Below, piece after piece: positions 31,886 through 42,758 of a stretch of 64,000 nucleotides of DNA. The position numbers and the translations under genes are program-made. The notes below the pieces were generated by a model. It was not told the DNA's origin and did no database searches. It was given only the letters and a program-made list of their open reading frames with translations. Source of the stretch: Zymoseptoria tritici IPO323 (lineage: Eukaryota > Ascomycota > Dothideomycetes > Mycosphaerellales > Mycosphaerellaceae); the NCBI RefSeq assembly GCF_000219625.1, contig NC_018208.1, forward strand, positions 496,001-560,000, in the 5' to 3' direction. The number at the start of each line of letters is the position of its first letter. Position 1 is the stretch's first letter.

Positions 31886-33478
31886 CTAAAATGGAAACCC
31901 ACCCCCTCCAAACGGAAATCCATCTCCACCCGCCTGAAACTTGAACTTCGCTCCTCCACCCCCACCACCACCACCATGCTGGAAGAAGATCGGCTGTCCG
32001 CCCTGCCCAAAGCCAAACGGACTCCCTTGGAACGGGTTCCCACCTTGTCCAGACTGCGGATCCATCGGGTCCTCTCCGCGATCGAATCTCGCTTTCAACT
32101 CCGGATCCGACAACACCTCGTACGCCTCGTTGATAGCGCTCATCTTCTTCTGCGCTTCCTCTTGCGTGACGCCGTTCTTGGCCGCTTTGTCCGGATGGTG
32201 GATGATGGTGAGTTTGCGCCAGGCGCGCTTGATGTCGCGTTCGTCGGCGTCTTTGTCGAGACCGAGAACTTTGTAGTAGTCTTTTTGTTTGCTGCGTTTG
32301 AGCTCCATGTGAGCTTTCTGGAGAAGGTCGTTGATGGCGGAAGTCGCGCCATGGTGCTCTTTGGCGAGGTTCAGAGTGTTGATTGCGATGTCGTAGGATT
32401 CGGCGTCGAGTTCGGTGGAGGCTTTGTGGAGGAGGGCCGGGAGGGAGTGAGGGTCGTACGTGAGGGCCTCGGTACAGTATGGTGCAGCCTTTTTGAGGTT
32501 CTTCATTTCGAAGTAGGCGCTGCATGTTGTTTCGACGAGAGAGTTGTACAGGCCCGCGGGTGCGTTGGGGTGAATGTTCCCAGCGGCTCGCTCTTCAGCT
32601 GTGGCGACCTTGATGTCCTCGAGAAGACCTTGATCGTCGGGTTGAGGAACCAAAAGCTTCGAAGCCGAGTTGTATTGACGCTTGGACAGGAAAGTGTTCA
32701 TCTTCTTGAGCGTTCGCTCGATCGACTTCTCACTTTTGCGAAGCTTGAGGCAGGCCTTGTTGTCCGGATCGTTGTGGAGACACTTCGAGATCGCCGCAGT
32801 ACCCTTCTCAGGCTCACCCAGGGAGAAGAAGGTCATGGCTGACATTTGGAGGTACGGCTCCGTGAGAGATGGATTGATGTGCACGACATGCTGTAGATCG
32901 GCAATGCCCTCATGTATCTCTCCCTTCTGGAATCGACATCTTGCTCTTCGTTGACGAAGCTCCAATGATGTTCCGGCGACGAGGATAGCGGTACCAGCGT
33001 GGGTCACACAACCCTCCCAGTCCTTGTTCTTCTCTGCGTCCGCGGACAACTTTTCTGCGCCTTCTGCCTCCTCAAGATCAAGGTAATCTTGCGACTCTTG
33101 CTTCCTTGCAGCCACGTAGTCTTCCTTTGCTCCCGCCCAGTCTGCTTTCCGTGCCTTGATCTTTGCACGTTGTGTCAAAGCTCCCTCGAAGCCTGGCTTC
33201 AACGCCAACACCTGATCGAAGTCACGGCTAGCTTGGACATTCTTTCCCAGGGAGAGGTAGGTTGCGCCTCGTTTGAAGATGGTCAGGTAGTTGCTGGGAT
33301 CTCGTTGGATGGCGACGTCGAAGTAGGTGAGAGCGTCTTGTGCTTTGCCTTGCGAGAGGTGGGCATTGGCGGAAGCGATCAGCTGCGAAACTGGCGTATC
33401 GGAGGGGATATCGGAGGGTGTGAGGGCGTTGGCAACAGAGAGACAGATTGCTCCGATTGCCAATGGTCGGAGAATCAT
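31886..33478 (-). CDS. ER co-chaperone P58IPK/DNAJC3 homologue (TPR + J domain)
   Basis: Luminal ER co-chaperone that hands unfolded substrates to BiP/Kar2. Single exon, 530 residues. The signal peptide MILRPLAIGAICLSVANA leads into about nine TPR units (residues 30-390), for example LIASANAHLSQGKAQDALTYFD and YLTIFKRGATYLSLGKN. The J domain starts at DYYKVLGLDKDADERDIKRAW (about 400) and has the Hsp70-activating triad in TIIHHPDKA. It ends in a Gly/Phe-rich segment (GQGGNPFQGSPFGFGQGG...FPFGGGGFPF). This order is exactly that of DNAJC3; yeast lacks a direct orthologue. Expected induction by the unfolded-protein response is knowledge of the family, not visible here. Divergent from the GH5 gene. 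Confidence 0.93.
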   Translation of the reverse strand: MILRPLAIGAICLSVANALTPSDIPSDTPVSQLIASANAHLSQGKAQDALTYFDVAIQRDPSNYLTIFKRGATYLSLGKNVQASRDFDQVLALKPGFEGALTQRAKIKARKADWAGAKEDYVAARKQESQDYLDLEEAEGAEKLSADAEKNKDWEGCVTHAGTAILVAGTSLELRQRRARCRFQKGEIHEGIADLQHVVHINPSLTEPYLQMSAMTFFSLGEPEKGTAAISKCLHNDPDNKACLKLRKSEKSIERTLKKMNTFLSKRQYNSASKLLVPQPDDQGLLEDIKVATAEERAAGNIHPNAPAGLYNSLVETTCSAYFEMKNLKKAAPYCTEALTYDPHSLPALLHKASTELDAESYDIAINTLNLAKEHHGATSAINDLLQKAHMELKRSKQKDYYKVLGLDKDADERDIKRAWRKLTIIHHPDKAAKNGVTQEEAQKKMSAINEAYEVLSDPELKARFDRGEDPMDPQSGQGGNPFQGSPFGFGQGGQPIFFQHGGGGGGGGAKFKFQAGGDGFPFGGGGFPF

Positions 33479-33939
33479 GTTGGCGGTGAGTTGGAGGAAA
33501 TCGAAGTGTAGGCTGTAGGAGATTCCAGCGACGATTTACAGCAAAGTAGATCGTGTTGTAGACAGAAAGAGGACACGAATGGTGTAGAAAGAAAGGTGCA
33601 TGTAAATGTCTCTCATCCTAGGTCAGGTCTAGGTGAACAGGTGGCCATCTAGCAGTCCTTCGGATGCAGCCACCAGGGTCTTGAGATCGAACAGCCACAC
33701 TTTTGCACCACCGGAGATATGACGCGCATCTGAGCCAAAGATTCAAGGACGAGGGAGATCCAACTTCGACTTCAACAACATTCACTCGCGTTGTCCGAAG
33801 GTACCTGGTCCCTCACGTACAGATCCCCTACTTTGCGTCCTCCCACGATTCCAAGACTGCTCCGGACCAGGCGGAAAGCAGCCACGGCCAGAGCTCCCGC
33901 CCGTAGTGTTCACGATCCACACCGACAGATACCTATACA
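33479..33939. promoter_or_regulatory. divergent promoter of P58IPK and GH5 genes
   Basis: 461-bp shared upstream region. No element assigned. Confidence 0.35.
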
Positions 33940-36237
33940 ATGCCTTCCCACCGACTTCGTATCGACGGTGCTACCTTTCGCGACTCGGCCGACCGACAAG
34001 TCACTCTCCACGGCATCAACATTGCAGGCGACTCGAAACTACCCGCAGCCCCCGATATACCCTCCCATACCCGCGAACACTTCTTCGAAGGCGACGATGT
34101 GTCCTTCGTAAACCGACCCTTTGCTCTCTCCGAAGCACATACACACTTCTCTCGACTGCGAAGATGGGGCTTCAACACAATACGCTACATCTTCACCTGG
34201 GAAGCTCTCGAACATGCAGGTCCAGGGAACTACGATGAGGACTTTATAAAACACACCATCAACACATTGCGGGTAGCTCAAGAATATGGCTTCTACGTGT
34301 TTATGGATCCGCATCAGGATGTGTGGAGTCGCTTTACTGGTGGATCTGGAGCACCAATGTGGACAATATACGCCTGCGGGCTGGACCCGAAGAAGCTGAT
34401 GGACACAGAGGCGAGTCTGGTGCAAAACACATGGCCGGATCCAGCGCAATACCCGAAGATGGTGTGGGCGACGAATTATACACGACTAGCGGTGCAGACG
34501 ATATTCACATTGTTCTTCTCCGGCAAGGAGTTTGCGCCAAAATGTGTGATCGATGGAAAGAACATTCAGGACTATCTGCAGGAGCATTTCGTAGGAGCAT
34601 GCAAGCATTTGGCAACTAGGATTCATGAGGCGGGAGACTTGGAGGGCGAGACGGTGATAGGATACGAGACAGTCAATGAGCCGAATAAGGGATATTATGG
34701 CCACCCAGATCTGTCCAAGATTCCGAAGGACCAGAAATTGAGGAAGGCGACAACACCAACAGGATTTCAAGCCATGTTGACCGGTTCAGGTCGAGCTGTC
34801 GAGATTGAAACGTGGGAATTTGGCGGGCTTGGGCCTTACAAGAGCGGGACACAACTCGTCGATCCGAAAGGCACATCGGCATGGCTTGATCCAGGGAACT
34901 GGGACGACTCGACATACGGCTGGAAACGGTCGCCGGACTGGAAGCTGGGTGAGTGTATATGGGCTCAGCATGGTGTGTGGGATCCGAAAACCAATGAATT
35001 GCTGCGCCCACAATACTTCGCCAAACATCCCTCGACTGGCGAGACATTAGATCAAGACGTCTGGACAAACACCGACTTCATGGACTACTACAAACACCAC
35101 ACGTCCGCCATGCGCTCTGTGTGGTCCGACTGCTTTCTCCTCATTCAGCCGTCACCCTTTGAAATCCCTCCAGAAATAAAAGGGACTCCCGAAGGCGACG
35201 ACGCGAACACGATCTTCGCCAGTCACTTCTACGACGGCATCACTCTCATCACCAAGAAGTGGAATCGATATTGGAACGTCGATGTCCTAGGTGTACTCCG
35301 CGGCCGATACTCCTCTCCAGCCTTTGCAATCCGCCTCGGCGAGACTGCAATCCGCAAATGCTTCCGCGATCAACTCAGCTCCATCCGACAAGAAGGCATC
35401 GACAACATGGGCGTCCACCCATGTCTATTCACCGAGATCGGCATTCCCTACGACATGGACAATCAACACGCATACAAAACCGGCGACTACAGCTCTCAAT
35501 CCGCCGCCATCGACGCCAACTTCTTCGCCATCGAAGGCTCTCAAGTACAGGGTCTCACCTGGTGGGTCTACACAGCGTCCAACTCCCACTACTGGGGTGA
35601 TCAATGGAACGGCGAAGATCTCTCAATCTACTCCTCCGAAGACCGACCCCTCCCATCGCCTGTCATCGCCGCCTCCAAATCCACCCTCTCCCTCGACCCT
35701 GCTTCTCCCTCCTACTCCGCGTCTCACACCTCCGATCCCATTACTCCAGGCTCCCTCAACAAAACTCTCACCACCGACTCAATGACTCCGTCCGCCTCGT
35801 CAAACCCTCCAGGCGACGCTCCGCAAGGCTTCCGTGCTGCAGAAGCCTACACTCGTCCTTACCCCATCGCCGTCGCCGGCAATCTCACATCCTACGGCTT
35901 CGACTTGAAGTCCTGCACCTTCACCCTCGCTCTCTCTGCACCTCGTCCTATCGACGCGAATTCTCCAACGGAGATCTTCCTGCCGAGTTTCCACTTCCCT
36001 TCCACACCGGGTGCGACACACGTGCAGGCCAGTGGTGGGAAGTGGGAAATTCGAGTGGTGGATGGGGAAGGTGAGGCGCCGAGACAGGTGTTGAGGTGGT
36101 GGCATGGGGAGGGGGAGCAGAAGTTGGAGGTGAAGGGGGTGGTGAGGAAGAGGGGTGTTGTGGAGAAGGAGGATGATGAGGATGACGGGTGGTTGGGAGC
36201 TTATTGGAGGTTTGGGAAGGGGTGTAGTGTTATGTAG
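33940..36237 (+). CDS. GH5 ergosteryl-beta-glucosidase / glucocerebrosidase (EGCrP-type)
   Basis: Glycoside hydrolase family 5, subfamily 12, related to Cryptococcus EGCrP1/EGCrP2 (Sgl1) and yeast Egh1. These hydrolyse glucosylceramide or ergosteryl glucoside inside the cell, mostly at the vacuole. Single exon, 765 residues, no signal peptide. The N-terminus reads RQVTLHGINIAGDSKLP, then RRWGFNTIRYIFTWEALEH and YGFYVFMDPHQDVWSRF, the usual strands of the barrel. The acid/base Glu is in GYETVNEPNKGYYG (about residue 247) and the nucleophile Glu in CLFTEIGIPYDMD (about 499). GLTWWVYTASNSHYWGDQWNGEDLS closes the barrel. A Ser/Pro-rich linker and a beta-sandwich C-terminal domain follow. Whether it prefers sterol or ceramide cannot be decided by eye. 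Confidence 0.92.
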   Translation: MPSHRLRIDGATFRDSADRQVTLHGINIAGDSKLPAAPDIPSHTREHFFEGDDVSFVNRPFALSEAHTHFSRLRRWGFNTIRYIFTWEALEHAGPGNYDEDFIKHTINTLRVAQEYGFYVFMDPHQDVWSRFTGGSGAPMWTIYACGLDPKKLMDTEASLVQNTWPDPAQYPKMVWATNYTRLAVQTIFTLFFSGKEFAPKCVIDGKNIQDYLQEHFVGACKHLATRIHEAGDLEGETVIGYETVNEPNKGYYGHPDLSKIPKDQKLRKATTPTGFQAMLTGSGRAVEIETWEFGGLGPYKSGTQLVDPKGTSAWLDPGNWDDSTYGWKRSPDWKLGECIWAQHGVWDPKTNELLRPQYFAKHPSTGETLDQDVWTNTDFMDYYKHHTSAMRSVWSDCFLLIQPSPFEIPPEIKGTPEGDDANTIFASHFYDGITLITKKWNRYWNVDVLGVLRGRYSSPAFAIRLGETAIRKCFRDQLSSIRQEGIDNMGVHPCLFTEIGIPYDMDNQHAYKTGDYSSQSAAIDANFFAIEGSQVQGLTWWVYTASNSHYWGDQWNGEDLSIYSSEDRPLPSPVIAASKSTLSLDPASPSYSASHTSDPITPGSLNKTLTTDSMTPSASSNPPGDAPQGFRAAEAYTRPYPIAVAGNLTSYGFDLKSCTFTLALSAPRPIDANSPTEIFLPSFHFPSTPGATHVQASGGKWEIRVVDGEGEAPRQVLRWWHGEGEQKLEVKGVVRKRGVVEKEDDEDDGWLGAYWRFGKGCSVM

Positions 36238-37151
36238 AGGGGACTTTGTACAGCTTGTTACGTCAGACGTCCGAATTGAAATGATGTTCATGAGCGCCCC
36301 TCAGGGAATGTAGCCTTCATCAAAGGTCATGCTGACTTTCACGTAGACCTCGGCCAGCATACTCGCGAGCGTATACGTACCTCTTGCTCAGACTACATTG
36401 CAAACCTTCCGACAACGCCTCATCGAAATTTCATGCCGACTTTGCTGGTCCCTCTCGACAAGTTGGCCTGCCAGCGTATATGTACGACAGCGGTCACGAC
36501 TACAGAGCGTGTCATACCGACGTGACTTGTACGTATTGCTAAGCTGCCATGGTATGTTGCCTGGACCGCTGAGCAAGGTCTCGTGCTACGGCTACCTGAT
36601 AAGGGTCGTGTTGTCGACGGTTAGCTGGATAAGTCTCGATACGAGGCGGGAAGATGCCGAAGAGGAGATGAGCCACAGCAGGAGAGACGGTGTTGATGCC
36701 ATCCGCGGGTCCATGCTCCACAATGCGGCGTTGCCAGGTCTGCGATGGAGATGGCAGTGCAGTGAGTGGTTTGGAACTTGCCTCGAGGACGCCTGTCATC
36801 GTCTCCAGCAGCCTCCTCGTCAGTGGTCACACCTCGACTCGTTGAGTACCTCTGGAAGTGGCGTAGGGCTGTCCTCGTTCATGGCTGCATGCATGCAAGC
36901 GATGCTGACTGCCTTCGATACCCCCCGACTATCCGGTCCGCACGCGTATTGTGCCAATGAGCGGGTGAAGCGTGGCGATGGCTTCTTTCAGCATCTTGCT
37001 CCTGCCATCTCGGGGGTCACCTTCCACACATGGACTGTTGCTCAGACTTGCAAAACTTCGGGTCCATCTCTCGAATGCTCACCGATCCTAGAGGGTCCTC
37101 GATATCAACCGACTGGCCTCGTCCGTTCAGCCATACGCAGCTTCAGCAATC
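36238..37151. other. intergenic between GH5 and HET genes
   Basis: Mostly featureless. Two loosely related segments, 36329-36383 and 36432-36490, both run from CATGCYGACTTT to CGTATAYGTAC and look like a degenerate direct repeat. The upstream part of the HET gene lies at its right end. Confidence 0.4.
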
Positions 37152-39060
37152 ATGGCCACCGGGCTCTACTTCCCGCTCGACTCTTCGAGGAGAGAGATCC
37201 GGCTCTTGACCATCTTTCCGTCGAACGATTTTGACAGCCGGATCGAATGCCAGCTTCAGACAAAGTCTCTCGATGACGACATCGAGTACGAAGCCATGTC
37301 CTACTGTTGGGGAGCTCCTATCTTCGCCGAAATGATACTCGTCAACGGTTTCGAGGTCAAGATTACCGACAATTTCCACCAGGGGTTACGGCATTTCCGA
37401 AGCCATGGCATTGCAAAGGCCGAGCTTCCTATCTGGATCGATGCGGTGTGTATCAATCAGTGTGATGTCGACGAACGAGGATCTCAGGTGTCTATGATGT
37501 CCAGCATCTACCGAGAGGCTGTCAGAGTGCACATCTGGCTTGGAGGTCCGTCAATGGTCCCGAAGGAGGCCATGAGAGCGCTAGCACATTTGAATGAGGC
37601 TGCAACGCGGAATTACCAGCACGATTTCCACGGTGGTAGCGCTATGTCGGACCGCCTGGATCTGACCGAGCGATGGCCGAGGTCGGACAGCGAGGAAGGA
37701 CTGCAGGATCTTCGAGACATCCTTCTGATCATGCGGAACCCTTACTGGCGGCGTACATGGGTTCTGCAAGAAGCTGCGGCTGCTATTCATGCAGTATACA
37801 CGGAAACGACGAACAAGTCGTCCTGCTGGGATTCGAGAATGATCAAGTACCAGAAGGACCTGGCGATGAAACCATCCTCGCGGAACCTCGATGCTATGAC
37901 CAGACGATGCCTTTCGTGCAGACTGGCTATATGATGGAAGTAGATGACACTGACACATGGCAATTTGCTTCTCTGCTCGTGGAGTGCCGTTCCGCACTGA
38001 AGCCTCTCGCCTTTGCGTCCTGGTCAGACGCCTGCATCGGGGATCCGCAAAGGGCTATCGATGATTACCTCCTCATTAACCGTGCTGCTCGCGACACAAT
38101 AGCCTCAGATGCTAGGGACAAAGTGTTTGGAATAATGGGATTGATGCCTGGATTAGGTCTATCGCCAGATTACACCCTTCCCATGCAAGATGTATACATC
38201 GAGGCGACCCGTCGCTTCATACAGACCCACAAAACCCTGGAGATTCTTACTGGCGCCTGTTCCGGCGATCCTCTTCTACCATCGTGGGTCCCTGACTACC
38301 GCGTTCCATGCAGCGGCACACACTGGGGTTTATACAATGCTTCGACTCCTCATCTTGGAGCGCATGCCGCCTTCGATATTCCCGGGGTGTTGACATCATG
38401 GGGTCTGGAATCGTGGGCATCGACAAATCTCGAGCTCACGAAGATGGTGCTTTGATCAAGAAGCATGTATTGCAGCGTCAAAATCTCTACTACCAACGAG
38501 CATTTCCATCGTCGTCAGCCCCGAGGGATACGACTGGAACAGACTTCGACTTCTGGAGAATCGCTTGTCCAGATTTGCAATGGATGACGCTCCGACATGG
38601 TGATAAAGCCATCGTCGCACTTTCACGAGCTTTTGAACACATCCGTCTGGAGCAGACCGAACTTGCCCGCCAAGACGCCATGCAAACCATAAGCAATTCC
38701 TTGCGCGATTTTGACTTCTTTGTCACCGACATGGGCAACGCTGGTTCTGTACATCGAGGCCTCGCGGACATCGGAGACAGTATTCTCATTCTCGCCGGTG
38801 CACCATCCCCTTTCTGTGCACGACGAGTTCCGACGAGCTCTCAGAAGCAATTTGCCTTGAAGTCGGTATGCCTCGTGGATAGGTCCGTCTCATTCGAGAC
38901 CATGAATTCTGCATGTTCTATCATGCATCGCGGTGCGGTATACGAGCGAGCAGGCATGTCGATGTCGGACCTAGAAAGTCCGCGTGATCCAGAAGAAACA
39001 AGAAAGAGAGCTCAGGTCGCGGTCGAGCAGATGATTTGGGACGAATTCGAGATTGTCTGA
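37152..39060 (+). pseudogene. heterokaryon-incompatibility (HET) domain gene with two frameshifts
   Basis: HET-domain protein, a fungal self/non-self recognition or regulated-cell-death type. The domain is unmistakable in the first 220 codons: IEYEAMSYCWGAP, PIWIDAVCINQCDVDERGSQVSMM, IYREAVRVHIWLG and YWRRTWVLQEAAAA. Coding then moves to a second frame at about 37800 (GNDEQVVLLGFEND...SDARDKVFGIMGLMPGLG), and again at about 38392-38396 in a GGGG run (VDIMGSGIVGIDKS). It ends in a third frame at IWDEFEIV, 39060. Both shifts are equivalent to loss of one base. A 44-bp GT-AG intron (37794-37837) could formally bridge the first shift, but it lacks a good branch site and would remove family-like sequence. 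No intron fits the second. Without the shifts the product would have about 635 residues, normal for the family. A truncated product of 260 residues keeps the HET domain. Confidence 0.8.
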
Positions 39061-40073
39061 AATTCATAGGTGAGGTCAGATTGATCCTGCGCCCACAGAA
39101 ACTCTCTTACAGTCAACGCAGTCTGACTTGGTCTGCAACCGAGAAACACCATGGCGCTATCACGTATACGCCGGCAGCTGTCTCCTCCAGCATCGAGCTG
39201 TAGGTTTCACTTCTCCGCAGTTCCGTCTAGCGAACATTCCCGGGTCAAGTTCTCGAGTACACTCTCGCAACGCCCCGCCCATACTCCATCCTCTGCTCCA
39301 CACAAAACATTTCCTTGCAGGCGACTAATCTGCGTTGAGGCGATTCGTGAGCTCATACAAAATCTGCCTTATCTCGTGGCCATACCCGAGCCTGCTTAGA
39401 CGAGCCTCTTGGATCCCTTGGTTCGAGGCTCCGTATGCTGACGAATACAGCGCTCTTTGCGGAAAATTGGTCATTAGGTGAAAGCAATGGTGTGGAAGAG
39501 TTGCTCGAGGCGGAGACAATAGCCCAGATCGCCGCATCAGGTACGGTGGAGCTGTGTACGATCGAACGGATTTGTTAGACGACGCGCTCACGATCCTGGC
39601 AGCATCGACATTTTCTTGGAGCGGAACGAGTTGGGCCGGCGATAAGCATGATGAATTGGGAATCCTGTCCGACTGCAGCAATACCCTCGAATGAAGAATC
39701 TCTGTTGGTTCGGCGTGAAAGAGTTTTGTCGGGAAGTGGTGAGCATGAGTTGCAGAGCTACTTGAGACTCATTTACCCGTTGTGCTGCGTGGCATGCTCC
39801 AGTTGTCATTGAGAATGGTCTGCTCTGTGTAGGAGCATTTCATTTGCATGTGAAGATACGCGCGAGTCATGCGTCACGTGAAGCGTCGCTGTCTCGACTT
39901 AGCTTGCCCAAGAAGCGTCACCTTCAACCTCTCCGTTCTAGACGTGTCGCCATCATCAAACATCACACAAACAGCTCTCACATCATCCACGTTCGACATT
40001 CTCGACAGAACAATCTCATACAATCCGCTCCCAGACGACCGCTGATACCAAGTGATAAGAAAGGCACGCCACG
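39061..40073. other. intergenic between HET gene and RPT3
   Basis: Contains the RPT3 promoter. A minus-strand frame, 39325-39681, ends in GYGHEIRQILYELTNRLN, which recalls the EIR-x-x-IY-x-L core of F-box-like proteins but lacks any further similarity. No gene is called. Confidence 0.35.
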
Positions 40074-41342
40074 ATGGCTTCCGCCGACGTGATCAACCCG
40101 GCCAACACACCAGCGCCGCATCTCCAACGACAAATCCCAAACTCCGCCATCACCAACATCGACACCGTTGAAGGTCTTGCAGACTCCGACGACCAATACG
40201 CCACATACAAGAAGTTACAGCGACAACTGGAGTACATCAAGCTACAGGAGGAGTACATCAAAGATGAGCAGCGAAGCTTGAAGCGAGAGTTGGTGCGCGC
40301 ACAGGAGGAGATCAAGCGGATACAAAGTGTGCCGCTGGTCATCGGGCAGTTCATGGAGGCTATCGATCAGAACACTGGGATTGTGCAGTCATCGACAGGA
40401 AGCAACTATGTTGTGCGGATTCTATCCACCCTCGACCGTGAGCTGTTGAAGCCCAGCTCGAGTGTGGCGCTTCACAGACATTCCAACAGCTTGGTCGATA
40501 TCCTCCCACCGGAGGCGGACAGCAGTATCGCTATGTTGGGCGCGGACGAGAAGCCAGATGTTACATACGCAGATGTTGGTGGACTGGACATGCAAAAGCA
40601 GGAGATTAGAGAAGCAGTTGAGCTGCCGCTCACACAATTCGACCTTTACAAGCAGATCGGTATCGACCCTCCTCGCGGCGTGCTCCTGTACGGACCACCC
40701 GGATGCGGAAAGACGATGTTGGTCAAGGCCGTGGCGAATAGCACAACCGCGTCCTTCATCCGCGTTGTCGGCTCCGAGTTCGTGCAGAAGTATCTCGGAG
40801 AGGGACCTCGCATGGTTCGCGATGTCTTCCGAATGGCCCGCGAGAATAGCCCTGCAATCATCTTCATCGACGAGATTGATGCCATCGCGACCAAGCGTTT
40901 CGATGCGCAGACCGGTGCCGATAGAGAGGTTCAGCGTATTCTCCTGGAGCTGCTGAACCAGATGGATGGTTTCGACCAGACTTCCAACGTCAAGGTCATC
41001 ATGGCGACCAATCGCGCCGACACCCTCGATCCCGCTCTCCTCCGACCCGGACGTCTGGACCGAAAGATCGAGTTCCCCAACCTTCGCGATCGCCGCGAGA
41101 GACGATTGATCTTCTCCACTATCGCTTCGAAGATGAGCCTGTCGCCTGAGGTTGACATGGACTCGCTCATTGTGCGCAACGACCCACTGTCAGGAGCCGT
41201 AATCGCGGCTATCATGCAAGAGGCGGGACTGAGAGCTGTGCGCAAGAACAGATACAACATCATCCAGCAGGATCTTGAGGATGCATACACGAGCCAGGTC
41301 AAGGGTGCCAGCGAGGCGGACAAGTTCGACTTCTACAAGTGA
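40074..41342 (+). CDS. RPT3: 26S proteasome regulatory ATPase RPT3
   Basis: AAA ATPase of the base of the 19S regulatory particle, which unfolds ubiquitinated proteins and threads them into the 20S core. Single exon, 422 residues, standard size. The N-terminal coiled coil lies at about 40-90 ([22 protein letters not shown]), followed by the OB domain ([20 protein letters not shown]). Walker A is GPPGCGKT (about residue 205), the pore loop lies in FVQKYLGEG, Walker B is IIFIDEID, and the second region of homology reads [20 protein letters not shown]. The last residues DFYK form the HbYX-type tail that docks into the alpha ring. Its perfect frame contrasts with the broken HET gene just upstream. 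Confidence 0.97.
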   Translation: MASADVINPANTPAPHLQRQIPNSAITNIDTVEGLADSDDQYATYKKLQRQLEYIKLQEEYIKDEQRSLKRELVRAQEEIKRIQSVPLVIGQFMEAIDQNTGIVQSSTGSNYVVRILSTLDRELLKPSSSVALHRHSNSLVDILPPEADSSIAMLGADEKPDVTYADVGGLDMQKQEIREAVELPLTQFDLYKQIGIDPPRGVLLYGPPGCGKTMLVKAVANSTTASFIRVVGSEFVQKYLGEGPRMVRDVFRMARENSPAIIFIDEIDAIATKRFDAQTGADREVQRILLELLNQMDGFDQTSNVKVIMATNRADTLDPALLRPGRLDRKIEFPNLRDRRERRLIFSTIASKMSLSPEVDMDSLIVRNDPLSGAVIAAIMQEAGLRAVRKNRYNIIQQDLEDAYTSQVKGASEADKFDFYK

Positions 41343-42758
41343 GCATGCTGTCATGTAGCTGCGAGACGGGACTGGCGACTGGCGAGTGGCCTTGAGCATG
41401 AGCGGATGTGCGCATCACTCACTGCTTGCGAGGTATGCAAGATGGAAGAACCAGAATAGAGAATGGCACAGCTGCAGCGCCATAATTGTGCGTTGGACGC
41501 AGTAGGCTTCCAACTCGCCTGTATCACAATCATGCATGTATCATACCAAGCCATATCTTCAACATCCATCACAGATAAGATCTTCATCAACCACTTTTCA
41601 CCTCACTTCATCGTTGACAATAATCGTGGCAACCTCTCACCACATCGGCTACCTTCGGTTCTCCAGCAAAAGAGGCCACCAATCTACTCAAACTCAGAAA
41701 GCCGCGCAAGGTGGAGCAACGCTCCCGATGTCTCAAACCTTTCCACGTGCACGTCTTCGCGGACAGAAACTCACATCTCCGCCCCCAATAGATTCGAACT
41801 TATAGATGACGTGGTCGGAGCGATCGCACGGCACGTTTTAGGAAGTGTATAAACGAGAAAATAGAGTGGTGGAGAAATGGTTGTACGGATCGGTCGTTAA
41901 TCGATCCGGATGGTTTAGCTTTGGGATGGACGTAGAAGGAACCGAGCTGATGAAATTGTGAAAGTACCTTGCTGTGCAAGGAGAGGTCGGGTTGAAGCCT
42001 TGCGACACCTTTCGGAGGACTCCGTTGAAGGAGCAGTGATCTTCACTCCCGTCTTCATCAACGTGGTCGAGGCAGGGATAATTAGCACTCCACATCACGG
42101 CGACTCCGAAACTTTGCCACGGGACTGAGATGCCGGGAGGATCTGGCGCACGGATTGCAGGATTCGGAGCAAGGAGCATTTGAGATGGGTGGCTGCCGAT
42201 GCACTGACGATGCGGCGGGAATAAGGACGACGACCAACGGATGTCGCTCTCAAGCAGGGAAAAGAGCGACGCTGTGCACAGTGGTTTGGGTTGAAGTCGC
42301 GCGGGCGGCTTCCTTGATAGTGTTTGAGCGAAGGAATATCGCGTGGCTCAGGGCTTGGGAGCGAAGATCTGTAGATCACTGCACGATGCTGCTGATCGCA
42401 GAGATGTGCGTTTTAGGAAAGTGGTTACGAAGTTACGATGCGTGGGGAGTCGAGGTCAGATCAGCGATGTGATATCTGCGTGAGGCGATGGTTTACGTTG
42501 ATATTGGGAGCTGCTTGCTTGCTTACTCGCAGACACGCGTGGTGATGGACGGGACGATCTTGCTGCTGGTGAGAGAGTAGTTGCTGGTGAGCTTCGGAAC
42601 CGAGCGATCGACAATAGCCATCCCTGGACAAGGAAGCAGTGTACGAGGGGAAGAGCGATATACTGTAGTCGCAATAGAGACTGTCGGAACGGCGAGGACT
42701 GAGCAACGACGAGCGATATTGCCAAGTGCTAGGATCATGTGTCAAAAGATGAATCGAC
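41343..42758. other. convergent intergenic region RPT3/GTPase
   Basis: 1.4 kb, unusually long for two convergent 3' ends. Small open frames (for example 41536-41805, plus) have no recognisable domain. No RNA gene or repeat identified. Confidence 0.4.

Noticed and set aside
31976..32842. 288-codon plus-strand frame, and a 279-codon minus-strand frame at 31686-32525
   Set aside because: Shadows of the P58IPK gene, antisense and out of frame. The latter is Arg/Gln-rich without a domain.
37794..37837. 44-bp intron restoring the first HET frameshift
   Set aside because: It has GT-AG ends but no CTRAY branch site, and it would remove residues that look like the normal HET continuation. It is kept only as an alternative explanation.
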